Of a stretch of 51,184 bases of DNA, positions 15,919 through 24,424 are shown piece after piece (within the stretch, counting starts at the first letter, position 1; each line of letters starts with the position of its first letter). The notes under the pieces are model-generated. The model worked only from the letters and a program-made list of their open reading frames with translations, was not told where the DNA came from and made no database searches. The DNA is from Treponema sp. UBA3649 (GTDB lineage Bacteria; Spirochaetota; Spirochaetia; Treponematales; Treponemataceae): positions 1 to 51,184 of the forward strand of contig DFKI01000137.1 of NCBI GenBank assembly GCA_002373325.1, in the 5' to 3' direction. A program made the translations under genes and the position numbers.

Positions 15919-17340
15919 TTAAATGATTTTTTTTGCAGGTTTGTCGTAGAATAAAACTTTTGAACCTCTCTTTGGATTCCATTTTTCTTTTCGTTGGGGA
16001 GGAAGTTCCTCGATGGAACCTTGAACGAACCCCAGGTGCTCAAACCAATCCGCTGTTTGGGTCGTGAGTAAAAAGACTCTGGATGCTCCTGTTTCTTTCG
16101 CTCGGTTCAGAAGAAAGTCAATCAGCTTGGGACCGAGCCCAATGTGGGAAAAATGTTTGTCCACGGCGACTCCCGCAATTTCCATTTGACCATCGGAGTA
16201 AGGAATCAATGCTGCAGTGGCTCGAATGGCTCCATCAATCTCATAAACGATGTAGAAAGCGAGTTGCTCATAAAGCATCTGTTTTGTCCTTGGCAAGAGA
16301 ATTCCTTCGTCTACAAAGGGCTTCATTAGTGTTAGGACCGCTGAAATATCCTCGCGAACCATTGGTCGAATGTGTCCGTAGTTGTTTGCATAAATCATGG
16401 TACCCGAACCCAAATCACTGAATATCTCGCAGGGAATACTTCCATCGAAGGAGCCATTGAGAATATGAACTCGGGTGACACCTTCTTTACAGGCCTCTTT
16501 TGCAAGATTGAGTAGGAAGAAGATTTTATCTCTCATACCTGTATTTTGAACTACCGAACGGTCGGAAGTTAAAGCTAAATTGTCATTTTGGGACAAAACT
16601 TCCGAATGGTTGGTAGTTAAATTCATGGTCATAAAGCTGTCCAATTCTTCCAGGTTCATTGCGGGAACTGTGCCCTCTGGTGACAGACCTATATGCTCGG
16701 GTACAGAAAAGTTGGAATTGTTTATATCCGCCCCAGGAACCAGATAAAAAAGCTTGTCTGCCTTTAGTCGGATGGCAATCTGTTCTGCAAGTTGTATGGA
16801 TGAAATATTATAGGGTTTTCCCGCGACACTCCATCCTATGCAAGGAAAAATCGGGATGAAACCGTTGTCCAGGACTGTTTGAATGGAATCAACCTGGAGC
16901 TTGTCAATTTCACCGGCCGTGCAGTAATCGAATCCGTCTACAACACCCTTGCCCCTGGCTCTCACCCAATTTCCGATGAGGGCAGTCTTTTTTTCACCTG
17001 CAAAAGCTGTCATAATCTGGTTGGACACATCAAACGCTGCCATTTTAATAAGGGGCATTGCATCTGTACCCGTGATTCTGCAATTATTGTAGAAGGACCA
17101 GGGAATGTTTGCATTGGACAAAATCTCACTTATGCGCTTGCTCGCACCGGGGACCAAAATAACTTTGAGACCAGATTCGTGTATGTAGCAGATGTCCTTG
17201 ATGTGACTTAAAAAAAGGGGGGAGTCAATCAGTTTGTCGTCGATGTAAATGATTACCAGGGCATTTTTGAACCTGCGGATGTAGCGGATAACGTCGCGTA
17301 TTCTGTCTGCCTTTTCGTGGATTATTGCTTCTTTGTTCAT
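15919..17340 (-). CDS. argA: N-acetylglutamate synthase (amino-acid kinase plus GNAT)
   Basis: A 473-residue enzyme that makes N-acetylglutamate from glutamate and acetyl-CoA, the first step of arginine synthesis. The N-terminal amino-acid-kinase domain has KVILVPGASKRI and ALIGNWVRARGKGVVDG. The C-terminal GNAT domain has IAGVAVDKHFSHIGLGPKLIDFLL and ends with the ArgA-like PPQRKEKWNPKRGSKVLFYD. Between the domains, about residues 239–268 form an insert not expected in the family; it is encoded by two near-palindromes (16549–16618). The insert keeps the frame. The promoter TTGACA-17-AATACT ends 6 nt before the ATG, so the mRNA may be leaderless. No other arg gene is nearby. Confidence 0.9.
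   Translation of the reverse strand: MNKEAIIHEKADRIRDVIRYIRRFKNALVIIYIDDKLIDSPLFLSHIKDICYIHESGLKVILVPGASKRISEILSNANIPWSFYNNCRITGTDAMPLIKMAAFDVSNQIMTAFAGEKKTALIGNWVRARGKGVVDGFDYCTAGEIDKLQVDSIQTVLDNGFIPIFPCIGWSVAGKPYNISSIQLAEQIAIRLKADKLFYLVPGADINNSNFSVPEHIGLSPEGTVPAMNLEELDSFMTMNLTTNHSEVLSQNDNLALTSDRSVVQNTGMRDKIFFLLNLAKEACKEGVTRVHILNGSFDGSIPCEIFSDLGSGTMIYANNYGHIRPMVREDISAVLTLMKPFVDEGILLPRTKQMLYEQLAFYIVYEIDGAIRATAALIPYSDGQMEIAGVAVDKHFSHIGLGPKLIDFLLNRAKETGASRVFLLTTQTADWFEHLGFVQGSIEELPPQRKEKWNPKRGSKVLFYDKPAKKII
16549..16618. repeat. Paired 22-bp near-palindromes inside argA
   Basis: Two imperfect palindromes of the type AACTACCGAAC / GTTCGGTAGTT lie at 16549–16570 and 16597–16618, 26 bp apart. Left and right arms of each match at 9 of 11 positions. 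Related arms recur in the intergenic DNA upstream of argA (17608–17661, 17855–17898). They encode the extra residues of ArgA. They could be operator sites for a TetR-like protein or the remains of a small palindromic element. Confidence 0.6.
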
Positions 17341-17346
17341 GGATTC

Positions 17347-17375
17347 AGTATTGCGAACTAAAAAAAAAGTGTCAA
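17347..17375 (-). promoter_or_regulatory. Predicted argA promoter
   Basis: Minus strand: TTGACA (17375–17370), 17-bp spacer, AATACT (17352–17347), only 6 nt from the ATG at 17340. Confidence 0.6.
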
Positions 17376-17416
17376 GGATATTTTTTGATTTTCTGAAAAG
17401 AAGTCTTTAAAATAAA

Positions 17417-17487
17417 GGAAACTACAAAGTGACATCCATTTGGTCTGGTTCGTATGTCAAGTCTATGAAGACATCTTTGTAGTTTCC
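17417..17487. repeat. 13-bp perfect inverted repeat
   Basis: GGAAACTACAAAG (17417–17429) and CTTTGTAGTTTCC (17475–17487), separated by 45 bp; a nested TGACAT/ATGTCA pair lies inside. It could be a cruciform or a very small inverted-repeat element. Confidence 0.6.
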
Positions 17488-17607
17488 GGTTAAAGTATAG
17501 AAGATTTTGAAATTTTTGTTAAGAGATTGCACGTATGTTTTTTGGGGAAAAATAAGTACGGCTCATGCTGATTTATGGTCTTGGGTTTTCTGGACGGGAG
17601 AAAAAAA

Positions 17608-17661
17608 ACTACCAACTATTCGCGATTGTTATAGGAGGTGATGAACGAACAGTCGGTAGTA
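17608..17661. repeat. ACTACC/GGTAGT inverted repeat
   Basis: ACTACCAACT (17609–17618) and AGTCGGTAGT (17651–17660) pair at 9 of 10 positions. Same arm sequence as the palindromes inside argA. Confidence 0.5.
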
Positions 17662-17854
17662 CAATAAGATACTTATATAATAAATCCAAAATGAAGATTT
17701 AGCAAGAGATATTTTCAAATTTTGGAAAAAAATTAAATTTGTTTTTTAACGGAGGTGAAAAGAGGGCATTTTCTCATCGTGAGTGATTTAATTTGCTCTA
17801 CAGGTTCTTAAAACTCAGGATGAATCGTTGGAAGAGTGAGTGTATCAGCTGACA

Positions 17855-17898
17855 AACGTTCGGTAGTTTAAAGATGAAACTAACTAACGTTCGTTGTT
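17855..17898. repeat. Two AACGTTCG-type palindromic arms
   Basis: AACGTTCGGTAGTTT (17855–17869) and AACTAACGTTCGTTGTT (17882–17898) share GTTCG with the argA palindromes. Confidence 0.45.
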
Positions 17899-17916
17899 CC
17901 GAAAATCCGTGGAAAA

Positions 17917-17949
17917 ACAAAAAAAACTGCCTGATTTTCACCAGACAGT
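17917..17949 (-). terminator. Rho-independent terminator of the 17958 lipoprotein gene
   Basis: Minus strand: ACTGTCTG pairs with CAGGCAGT across GTGAAAAT, then a run of eight T residues. Confidence 0.75.
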
Positions 17950-17957
17950 CTTGGAAA

Positions 17958-18458
17958 TCAAAAATCAGTGGAAAGCGGAAGATCTCCGTAGTTCAGTTCA
18001 TCCTCAAGTCCCAAATCATCCAAATCAAAATCGGAGAATAAATCTGAATCATCGGGTTCCTCTTCGGTCTCTTCGTTTTCATCGTAAATTACGGGTGGTA
18101 TCGTAGAATCCACAAATCGGTCTATCAGGTCGAGCTGCTTTTCCGTATCTGCATCGGTCCATTCCGGCAACTCGGAAATGTTGGGATTTGCATCGGTGAA
18201 TGTGTTGAATTCGTTCGTAAGTTTTTCCACGAAATTCGGATCGCTGTTGTTCTCAGCACGAATCACAATCTTTGAAAGGGCCTTGAAATATTCGTCTATT
18301 TTTTCTCTGTTCGGATTTTTTGCAGGTTCTTCCTTTTTTTGCGGCTGACGCTGAGAACTTGGGTTTTCACTTTTGCTTTGTGTCTTTTGATTGCAGGAAA
18401 AAAGGAGGGGGAAAAAAATCAGTATGAAAAATAATCTTGTAAGTCTCTTTGTTTTCAT
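17958..18458 (-). CDS. Predicted lipoprotein, acidic, unknown function
   Basis: A 166-residue protein with a lipoprotein signal: basic MKTKRLTR, a hydrophobic stretch, then a spirochaete-style lipobox FFPLLFSC with Cys22. A Ser/Gln/Lys-rich linker follows (residues 23–50), then a helical part (REKIDEYFKALSKIVIRAE) and a strongly acidic C-terminus rich in Asp and Glu. It should be anchored in a membrane facing the periplasm or outside. A TTGACC and TATATC pair lies upstream, with GGGAG before the ATG. I recognise no family. It is transcribed alone and has its own terminator. Confidence 0.7.
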   Translation of the reverse strand: MKTKRLTRLFFILIFFPLLFSCNQKTQSKSENPSSQRQPQKKEEPAKNPNREKIDEYFKALSKIVIRAENNSDPNFVEKLTNEFNTFTDANPNISELPEWTDADTEKQLDLIDRFVDSTIPPVIYDENEETEEEPDDSDLFSDFDLDDLGLEDELNYGDLPLSTDF

Positions 18459-18609
18459 GTCATGCTCCCATCGTTAAAAATGATATAGCATTTTTTGCGT
18501 AGGGTCAAGGGGCGATTTTGTGGCTTGTAAAAAAAATGTCCGCAAGTTATAATTTCAGAAATAGAATCAATTTTTCCTGATTTTTATCGCATCAAAAAAG
18601 GAGTATAAT

Positions 18610-19272
18610 ATGAAGAGATTTTCGAATTTTGTTTTTACGGCAGGTATTTTTTTCGTGACCATGCTGTTTACGTCATGCTTTGATTATGTGCAGGGCATTT
18701 CCTACAAAGACGGACAGTATCAGGTTTATCATAAAATCACAATGTCGAAGGTTCTTTCTTCCATGCAGAGCGCATATGGATATGAGGATTTTAGTGATGA
18801 TGCCGTTGACCAGTTTGAGGCCTACAAGCAATATCTTCCGGAAGGGGCTCGGATAAATGATGTGGACACTGATTTGGAGGAGGGATTTGAGTCCCGCTTT
18901 TTTGTTTCCCCGGATTCAACCGATGCGGTGGGGAAGGGATTTTTGCCTACGTCCAAGGGAAGAAAAATTTATGTTCCGCTTACGATTGGAAAAATGATAG
19001 AGCCCGGTTCCCTTGAAGGAGAGATGGATGACGACGAGAGAGCCATGGCAAATATTTTTCTCAGCAGTGCTAAGTGCCGGGTTTTAATCAGCAAGAAGAT
19101 TATACCCTCCGTTGGAAAAGCATATTTTGAGGGGACAGATGGAAACTCGTGTACCCTGGATTTCTACGATTATGGTGACAGTTTTTGCGTGGAGATACCC
19201 TTTGTCCTTTTGATGGAGGAGACAAATCTTAGATTCGAAAGAATTGTGATTGAAAAGGGTTCTGAAAAATAG
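18610..19272 (+). CDS. Predicted lipoprotein, unknown function
   Basis: A 220-residue protein with signal MKRFSNFVFTAGIFFVTM and lipobox LFTSC (Cys23), followed by FDYVQGISYKDGQYQVYHKIT. AAGGAG lies about 7 bp before the ATG. The mature part mixes strands and helices, and has a second cysteine pair (one in AKCRV, one in NSCTL) that could form a disulfide. The pattern of a Lys-rich end and FxVEIPFVLLMEETNLRFERI suggests a small beta-sandwich, but no family is recognised. It lies 12 bp before the NAD operon promoter and is probably a separate unit. Confidence 0.7.
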   Translation: MKRFSNFVFTAGIFFVTMLFTSCFDYVQGISYKDGQYQVYHKITMSKVLSSMQSAYGYEDFSDDAVDQFEAYKQYLPEGARINDVDTDLEEGFESRFFVSPDSTDAVGKGFLPTSKGRKIYVPLTIGKMIEPGSLEGEMDDDERAMANIFLSSAKCRVLISKKIIPSVGKAYFEGTDGNSCTLDFYDYGDSFCVEIPFVLLMEETNLRFERIVIEKGSEK

Positions 19273-19284
19273 AGAAAAAGGCCC

Positions 19285-19313
19285 TTGACAATATTGGTAA
19301 AATGTACCATAAT
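19285..19313 (+). promoter_or_regulatory. NAD operon promoter with operator-like palindrome
   Basis: TTGACA (19285–19290), 17-bp spacer and CATAAT (19308–19313). An inverted repeat, TATTGGTA (19293–19300) and TACCATAA (19306–19313), sits in the spacer and -10; GGTA/TACC pair exactly. This is where a repressor such as NrtR would block transcription. Confidence 0.6.
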
Positions 19314-19349
19314 GAAAATGGTTAATGATACTAATATAAGGGGGCCGCG

Positions 19350-20123
19350 ATGAAACAACAGGATCAGACATCAAAAGAGGAAAGAGATTTCCTTGAAAAT
19401 TATGACGCTTCAAAATACGAAAGGCCGTCCGTCACCACGGATATAGCTATTTTTACCCTGGATTCTTCCGATGAACTCAACATCCTTCTTATAAACCGTG
19501 GTGATTTTCCTTATAAAAACCGATGGGCCATTCCGGGTGGATTTCTTCATGCTGGTATGGAATCGCTCGATGAGGCTGCTGCAAGGGTTTTGAAATCAGA
19601 GACGGGCGTTGACAATGTGTTTCTAAAGCAGCTTTATACATTCGGCTCTCCGAAAAGGGATCCACGCACCACCGTAATCTCGGTCGCATACACGGCTCTT
19701 GTTCCAAAAAGTTTGCTCCATATTCAGAGCGGAATCCATGCGAAGGATGCCAGACTTTTCAAAATCAAATACGACGTTGACGGCATCAATTTCATAAGCG
19801 GAAACATCAAAGTCACGGAAGACGATTTGGCTTTTGACCACGCGGAGATTGTAAGGATGGCCATCAGCAGGCTGCGTACCCGGATTGATTATGAGGATGA
19901 CGCATTCAATCTTCTGAAGGACAAAAACGAGTTCACAATCTCGGAGCTGAAAAAAATCCATGAGACAATCAAAAACAGGGCTTTGGATCTTCCCAATTTT
20001 CGGAAGACATTTCTGAGGGACTATGTTGCAAGCGGCAGAGCCATCGATTTGGACAGGACGGTAAATTCAAAGGGTAAACCTGCGAGACTTTATAAACTTT
20101 TGGAGGTTAATGGACATGAATGA
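19350..20123 (+). CDS. nrtR: Nudix-related transcriptional regulator NrtR
   Basis: A 257-residue protein with an N-terminal Nudix domain and a C-terminal winged helix. The Nudix box reads GGFLHAGMESLDEAA then VLKSETGV, keeping the fold residues but lacking the catalytic RExxEE pattern, as in NrtR sensors that bind ADP-ribose and do not cleave it. The C-terminal half (ISELKKIHETI, then FRKTFLRDYV) is the DNA-binding part. NrtR represses NAD synthesis and salvage genes and releases DNA when NAD turnover products accumulate. The next two genes are an NMN adenylyltransferase and pnuC, which makes the assignment strong. The palindrome in its own promoter suggests autoregulation. Confidence 0.88.
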   Translation: MKQQDQTSKEERDFLENYDASKYERPSVTTDIAIFTLDSSDELNILLINRGDFPYKNRWAIPGGFLHAGMESLDEAAARVLKSETGVDNVFLKQLYTFGSPKRDPRTTVISVAYTALVPKSLLHIQSGIHAKDARLFKIKYDVDGINFISGNIKVTEDDLAFDHAEIVRMAISRLRTRIDYEDDAFNLLKDKNEFTISELKKIHETIKNRALDLPNFRKTFLRDYVASGRAIDLDRTVNSKGKPARLYKLLEVNGHE

Positions 20124-20604
20124 AACGGTCGGGTTCTATGGAGGAAAATTTCTTCCCATGCACAAGGGACATCTTTACTGCATAGACACGGCGGCAAGAC
20201 AGTGCGGTCATGTGGTGGTTCTGATGTTCATAAACGGCGACGACGAGCTGAGAATTCTGCGCACGGACAGGGATAAAACTCTAAGCGTAGAATCAAGGAC
20301 GGAACAGCTGAAAAGAGTTTGCTCCCTTTATCCGAACACGGAGTTCCATGTCGTTGACGTGCTGAATTTGAAACTTCCCGATGGAACCGAGGATTGGGAC
20401 GCTGAGACACCGCTCGTAAGAAAATATGTTCCCCGGATGGATTTCGTGTATTCCAGCGAGCCTTCATACGGAGAATATTTTTCAAGGGCATATCCAGAGG
20501 CAAGGCATATCATTGTGGACGCGGAGAGAAAAACATATCCGATAAGCAGCACAATGATTAGGGCAATGAAAATATTTGAGGAGAAAGAAAAATGGATGGT
20601 TTGA
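20116..20604 (+). CDS. Nicotinamide-nucleotide adenylyltransferase, NadR/NadM type
   Basis: About 162 residues of a single nucleotidyltransferase domain. The N-terminus has GFYGGKFLPMHKGH, holding the HxGH-type nucleotide-binding motif (HKGH), and the C-terminus has the ISSTMIR motif. This is the enzyme that joins NMN to ATP to give NAD. The domain resembles the NadR N-terminal half, without a ribosylnicotinamide kinase domain. The start at 20116 is favoured over 20110 because GGAGG lies 9 bp upstream; it overlaps the nrtR stop by 8 bp. Its overlap with pnuC at the other end shows an operon for uptake and use of nicotinamide riboside or NMN. Confidence 0.8.
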   Translation: MNETVGFYGGKFLPMHKGHLYCIDTAARQCGHVVVLMFINGDDELRILRTDRDKTLSVESRTEQLKRVCSLYPNTEFHVVDVLNLKLPDGTEDWDAETPLVRKYVPRMDFVYSSEPSYGEYFSRAYPEARHIIVDAERKTYPISSTMIRAMKIFEEKEKWMV

Positions 20605-21380
20605 TGAGAGAAAGCGAAGAGAAGAATCTCGGATTTTTCCGAAAGATTGGCAAGGCTTTCAGAAGCTTGAAATGGTATGAAATCGTAATGTGCGTTATCA
20701 TGCTGGCGATTTCCATTTATTATGCGGTTCTTCCCCAGGAGGACACTCCACGGTGGCTTGCAATCATCAATTTTATCTCCGGTCTGTGCGGCATAATCTG
20801 CGTGTTTTTTACGGCAAAGGCCAACAGGATGAATTTTCCGTTTGCGGTTGTCAATACAAGCGTTTTTATGATTTATCTGGCCTACTTCGGGATATGGGCG
20901 ACATTCTGGCTCGAGGCAGTCGTTTACTTCCCCATGAACATTATTTCCTGGGTCAACTGGTACAGACACAAGGATGACGAGGACAAGCTGCTTGCAAAAT
21001 CCAAGGTGCTTAAATGGTGGCAAAGTCTGATTGTGATTCTAATCATCCTGGCGATAACAGTTTTCGTACACCTGGCACTTTCGTTCCTTGCCGGCAACAC
21101 TTGGATGAGATTCGCGACTCAGTTCGGATGGAACGTCTCTGTGATGAAGTGGCTTGATTCTGCAATCTTTGCCATAGGAATCGTGGCCATAGGACTTGAG
21201 GCGTTACGGTACAAAGAGCAATATGTCTGGTGGCTTATAACTGATGTGATTGCCGTTGCACAATATGTGTTGAAAAAGGATCCTGTTTATGTCACAAAGA
21301 AGGCGATTTATCTGGTGGAGGCTCTTGTGGGCATAAAAAACTGGAGTTCACTGGCGAAGAAAAACAAGACTAACGAATGA
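20592..21380 (+). CDS. pnuC: Nicotinamide riboside/mononucleotide transporter PnuC
   Basis: A 262-residue inner-membrane protein with about seven hydrophobic segments after a charged 25-residue start. PnuC landmarks are ARWLAII-like (here PRWLAIINF), NFPFAVVNT and FPMNIISWVNWYRH. PnuC proteins carry nicotinamide riboside by facilitated diffusion, trapped by phosphorylation inside. The ATG at 20592 has GAGGAG 8 bp upstream and overlaps the preceding gene by 13 bp. The substrate is inferred from the operon. No kinase for nicotinamide riboside is seen here, so it must be elsewhere or the cell takes up another form. Confidence 0.88.
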   Translation: MDGLMRESEEKNLGFFRKIGKAFRSLKWYEIVMCVIMLAISIYYAVLPQEDTPRWLAIINFISGLCGIICVFFTAKANRMNFPFAVVNTSVFMIYLAYFGIWATFWLEAVVYFPMNIISWVNWYRHKDDEDKLLAKSKVLKWWQSLIVILIILAITVFVHLALSFLAGNTWMRFATQFGWNVSVMKWLDSAIFAIGIVAIGLEALRYKEQYVWWLITDVIAVAQYVLKKDPVYVTKKAIYLVEALVGIKNWSSLAKKNKTNE

Positions 21381-21426
21381 AAGTGATTCATGTGCGATTC
21401 AAAAAACATCGGGAGGCTCAAGGGCA

Positions 21427-22197
21427 ATGACGGAGCTGGAAAAATATTACAACAAATTTGATGAGGATCACCGGCTTACTACAAGGCACGGACAGGTTGA
21501 GTTCACGACATCAATGAAATATATACATGATTTCATTCCGAACGGGGAACAGATGAGAATTCTGGATATAGGAGCAGGTACAGGTCGATATTCTGTACCC
21601 TTGTCCGAAGAGGGACACTCTGTCACCGCCGTGGAACTTGTACCCAGAAATCTCAAAGTCCTTGAGTTAAAGCACTCGAGTGTAAACTGCTGGCCTGGCG
21701 ATGCCCGAGACTTGCATTTTCTTTCCGATGAAAGTTTCGACCTCACTTTGCTTTTCGGACCCATGTATCACTTGCACACAAGGGATGAGCAGGTACAGGC
21801 TTTGACTGAGGCACGACGCGTCACAAAAAAAGGCGGAATCATTTTTGTAGCGTATCTGATGAATGAGTACAGCATAATCCAATACTGTTTTAAGAAAAAT
21901 AAAATCAGGGAGTGCATGGAAAATGGATCTGTCACCCTCGATTTCCACACTGTACCCTCACCAGATCAACTGTACACATATCTTCGCATAGAGGATATAG
22001 ATGAAATCAACAGGATGACAGAAAGCAAGAGACTCAAATTGATTGCCGCAGATGGAGCCGCTGATTACATGCGCCGTGAGCTGAACGCTATGGATGAGGA
22101 GACCTTTGCTCTTTTTATAAAATATCACCTTGCAACCTGCGAAAGACCTGAGCTTCTGGGTGCGAGTTCACATCTTGTTGATATACTCCAAAATTGA
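21427..22197 (+). CDS. Class I SAM-dependent methyltransferase
   Basis: A 256-residue protein with the seven-strand Rossmann methyltransferase pattern. Motif I is LDIGAGTGRYS at residues 46–56, the acidic residue after strand 2 is in VTAVELVPRN, and motif IV is FDLTLLFGPMYHL. A C-terminal helical part could read the substrate. GGGAGG precedes the ATG. It lies 46 bp after pnuC on the same strand and may be co-transcribed, but nothing connects it to NAD metabolism. The substrate cannot be predicted. Confidence 0.8.
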   Translation: MTELEKYYNKFDEDHRLTTRHGQVEFTTSMKYIHDFIPNGEQMRILDIGAGTGRYSVPLSEEGHSVTAVELVPRNLKVLELKHSSVNCWPGDARDLHFLSDESFDLTLLFGPMYHLHTRDEQVQALTEARRVTKKGGIIFVAYLMNEYSIIQYCFKKNKIRECMENGSVTLDFHTVPSPDQLYTYLRIEDIDEINRMTESKRLKLIAADGAADYMRRELNAMDEETFALFIKYHLATCERPELLGASSHLVDILQN

Positions 22198-22222
22198 TTT
22201 TCGAGGTTCCCTAGTCTTAATT

Positions 22223-24424
22223 TTACCGGACAGAATAGGAAACTGAGTATTTTTCATCCCCGGATGTGACGGTCAGGACGTGGGAGCCGCGGATTAGGGG
22301 TACATCCCATGTCAAAGAGTCCGATGTTCCGTAAAAATCACCGTCCACAAAAAGAGTGATGGGTACAGATTTTCCACCAAGAGCCATAACGTGAAGTCTC
22401 TGTACCTCTTCCGGCATCTGTGGATTCAGGACAAAGACCGAATCATTTTTGGGGGTCACAATCTGCAATCTGTCACCTTCGGATGAAATGGTGCCGTAGA
22501 AATTTTTGTTGCTTGCCCAGTGACGGTACTGCTCCGGGTACAGAGTGACGACAGAGCCATTTTGTTTTCTATGCCATGTGCAGGATTTTTCATAGTCAGC
22601 ATTTTCCCTGCTGATTTTGGGGACAAACTCCTTGATGACGGCAGGACAGTAAGATGTGGGTCTCATGCCGGAAAGGGCACAGATTTCTTTTTTCTCATAT
22701 TTTTCAGGTGACAGAAATGGTTTGGCTCCATAGGTCTCGCTGAGATTGTCCAAAAGGCTTCTTACCACACGGGCCGGTATGCTGCTTCCGGTTTGTTTTA
22801 CAACTGTCTCTCCCTCGTGGTTTCCCATCCAAACTCCGGCGGTAAACTCACTTGTGGCTCCCAGTGCGATAATGTTCTGAAACTGATTTGAAGTTCCCGT
22901 CTTAAAAATGCTCGGATAAGCTGTGTCAAAAACTTTCGCGTTACCGAATCCCATTGCACGCGCGGATTTATCGCTCAAAATGTCGCACATCACTCTTGCG
23001 GTATCAGACTCAAAAATCTTCTTCTTTTCTTGGATTGGTTCCGTGCCTGATTTTTTTTCAATGGAAAGATTCGTAAGTCTGCCGTCATTCGGAAAGACAG
23101 AAAAGGCCCTGACCATCTCATAAAGGGACACCTCTCCCGCACCCAGAGCAAGTGACAGGCCAAGACTCTCCCGGGATTTTTCAAGGGACACATATCCCAA
23201 ATCCATGAGTTTTGAAAAATAGGAATCAATTCCAATCTCGTGCAGAAGAAATACGGCAGGAACGTTCAGACTGGATGCAAGACTGTAGCGGAAAGAAACG
23301 GGACCGTTGAACCGGTTGTTGAAATTGTTGGGAATGTAAACTCCGCTCGTTCCAAAATCCATCTGGATGTCGGGCAAAATGGAGGAGGGGTAAAATCCGT
23401 TCTCAAGGGCATGGGCATACAAAAGGGGCTTCATGGAACTTCCGGGCTGATTTTTTGCAAGCACACCGTCAATCTGACCGGCATGGACATTTTGGAAAGA
23501 CGCGTCTCCGCACCAGACAATTATCTCTCCGGTTTTATTGTTTATGACAAAGGCAGCACCGTTATGGATTCTCGCATTTTGATGTTCGGAAAGCTGGAGC
23601 TGCACAAGGTTCTCACTTTTTTCAGTCAGCGTGCAGTCAATGGAAAGAGTGATTTCCGGCGGAATGATTGTGTATTTTTCCTTGAGTTTTCGGATTGCAT
23701 ATAATATGAAATGATTGCACCTTGTCTCGTAGTCGCAGGATTTTGGAGGCGCGTATTCGGACGGTCTTCTGGGGATTTTGGAAAGCACGTCGATTTCATC
23801 ATTGCTCAGCTGGTCCGGGGTCTTTTCGTAAAATGTACGTGCCGCTGATGCCACTCCATCCGCCAGATTTCCAAAAGGGATGTTGTTCAGGTAGAGTTCC
23901 AGAATCTGCTTTTTGGACAGCTTGGCTTCTATCTTAAATGCAAGGAACATCTCGCTGATTTTTGTCCGCATGGAAACATCTCCGCTTCTGGGATGAATCA
24001 GTCGCACCAGCTGCATGGTGATTGTGGACGCACCGCTTACGACTTTTCCTGCTTCCTTGTTTTGTTTTGCCGCCCTGATTATGGACAGAAAATCAACTCC
24101 GGGATGAAAATAAAAATGGGAGTCCTCCTCCGCGATAAACTTTTTTTGAAGATATTCCGGATATTCGTCAAGACGACGGTATTCTTTTCTTACGCCACCT
24201 TCCAATGGCATGATGTGAAGGAGGATTCCGTTTCTGTCATAAAAGCGGGTACTGTACTGTTCTTTCAAAAACGCATCCAGCTCAGGCATGGGGGAAAGAT
24301 AAAAGAAAAGATGCGTTCCTGAAATCAACAGGACCAAGAAAATCAAAAAGAGCAGAAATCTGAGTAAATGCCGATGGACCCTGGATTTTTTTCCTTTTCC
24401 ACCGGCAAGTTTTTTGTCACTCAT
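22223..24424 (-). CDS. pbpC: Penicillin-binding protein 1C
   Basis: A 733-residue bifunctional murein synthase. Residues about 22–45 are the membrane anchor. The glycosyltransferase domain has AEEDSHFYFHPGVD and SGASTITMQLVR. The transpeptidase domain has the SxxK motif in PGSSMKPLLYA (near residue 330), SLN in YSLASSLNVPAV, and KTGTS near residue 507. A C-terminal BiPBP-type beta domain completes it, as is typical of PBP1C. Its ATG overlaps the stop of the alpha-2-macroglobulin gene (ATGA, 24421–24424), so the two are translated together. The pair is a known partnership in Gram-negative bacteria, thought to repair breaches made by host proteases or rivals. Confidence 0.95.
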   Translation of the reverse strand: MSDKKLAGGKGKKSRVHRHLLRFLLFLIFLVLLISGTHLFFYLSPMPELDAFLKEQYSTRFYDRNGILLHIMPLEGGVRKEYRRLDEYPEYLQKKFIAEEDSHFYFHPGVDFLSIIRAAKQNKEAGKVVSGASTITMQLVRLIHPRSGDVSMRTKISEMFLAFKIEAKLSKKQILELYLNNIPFGNLADGVASAARTFYEKTPDQLSNDEIDVLSKIPRRPSEYAPPKSCDYETRCNHFILYAIRKLKEKYTIIPPEITLSIDCTLTEKSENLVQLQLSEHQNARIHNGAAFVINNKTGEIIVWCGDASFQNVHAGQIDGVLAKNQPGSSMKPLLYAHALENGFYPSSILPDIQMDFGTSGVYIPNNFNNRFNGPVSFRYSLASSLNVPAVFLLHEIGIDSYFSKLMDLGYVSLEKSRESLGLSLALGAGEVSLYEMVRAFSVFPNDGRLTNLSIEKKSGTEPIQEKKKIFESDTARVMCDILSDKSARAMGFGNAKVFDTAYPSIFKTGTSNQFQNIIALGATSEFTAGVWMGNHEGETVVKQTGSSIPARVVRSLLDNLSETYGAKPFLSPEKYEKKEICALSGMRPTSYCPAVIKEFVPKISRENADYEKSCTWHRKQNGSVVTLYPEQYRHWASNKNFYGTISSEGDRLQIVTPKNDSVFVLNPQMPEEVQRLHVMALGGKSVPITLFVDGDFYGTSDSLTWDVPLIRGSHVLTVTSGDEKYSVSYSVR

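Larger units (their letters stand above)
17341..17957. other. 617-bp intergenic region with inverted repeats
   Basis: Contains the argA promoter at its left end, a 13-bp perfect inverted repeat (17417–17487), further arms of the ACTACC/GGTAGT palindrome family and the terminator of the lipoprotein gene on the right. AGGAGGTG at 17633–17640 and GGAGGTG near 17751 look like ribosome-binding sites, but no sensible gene follows either, which hints at a decayed gene. Confidence 0.6.
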
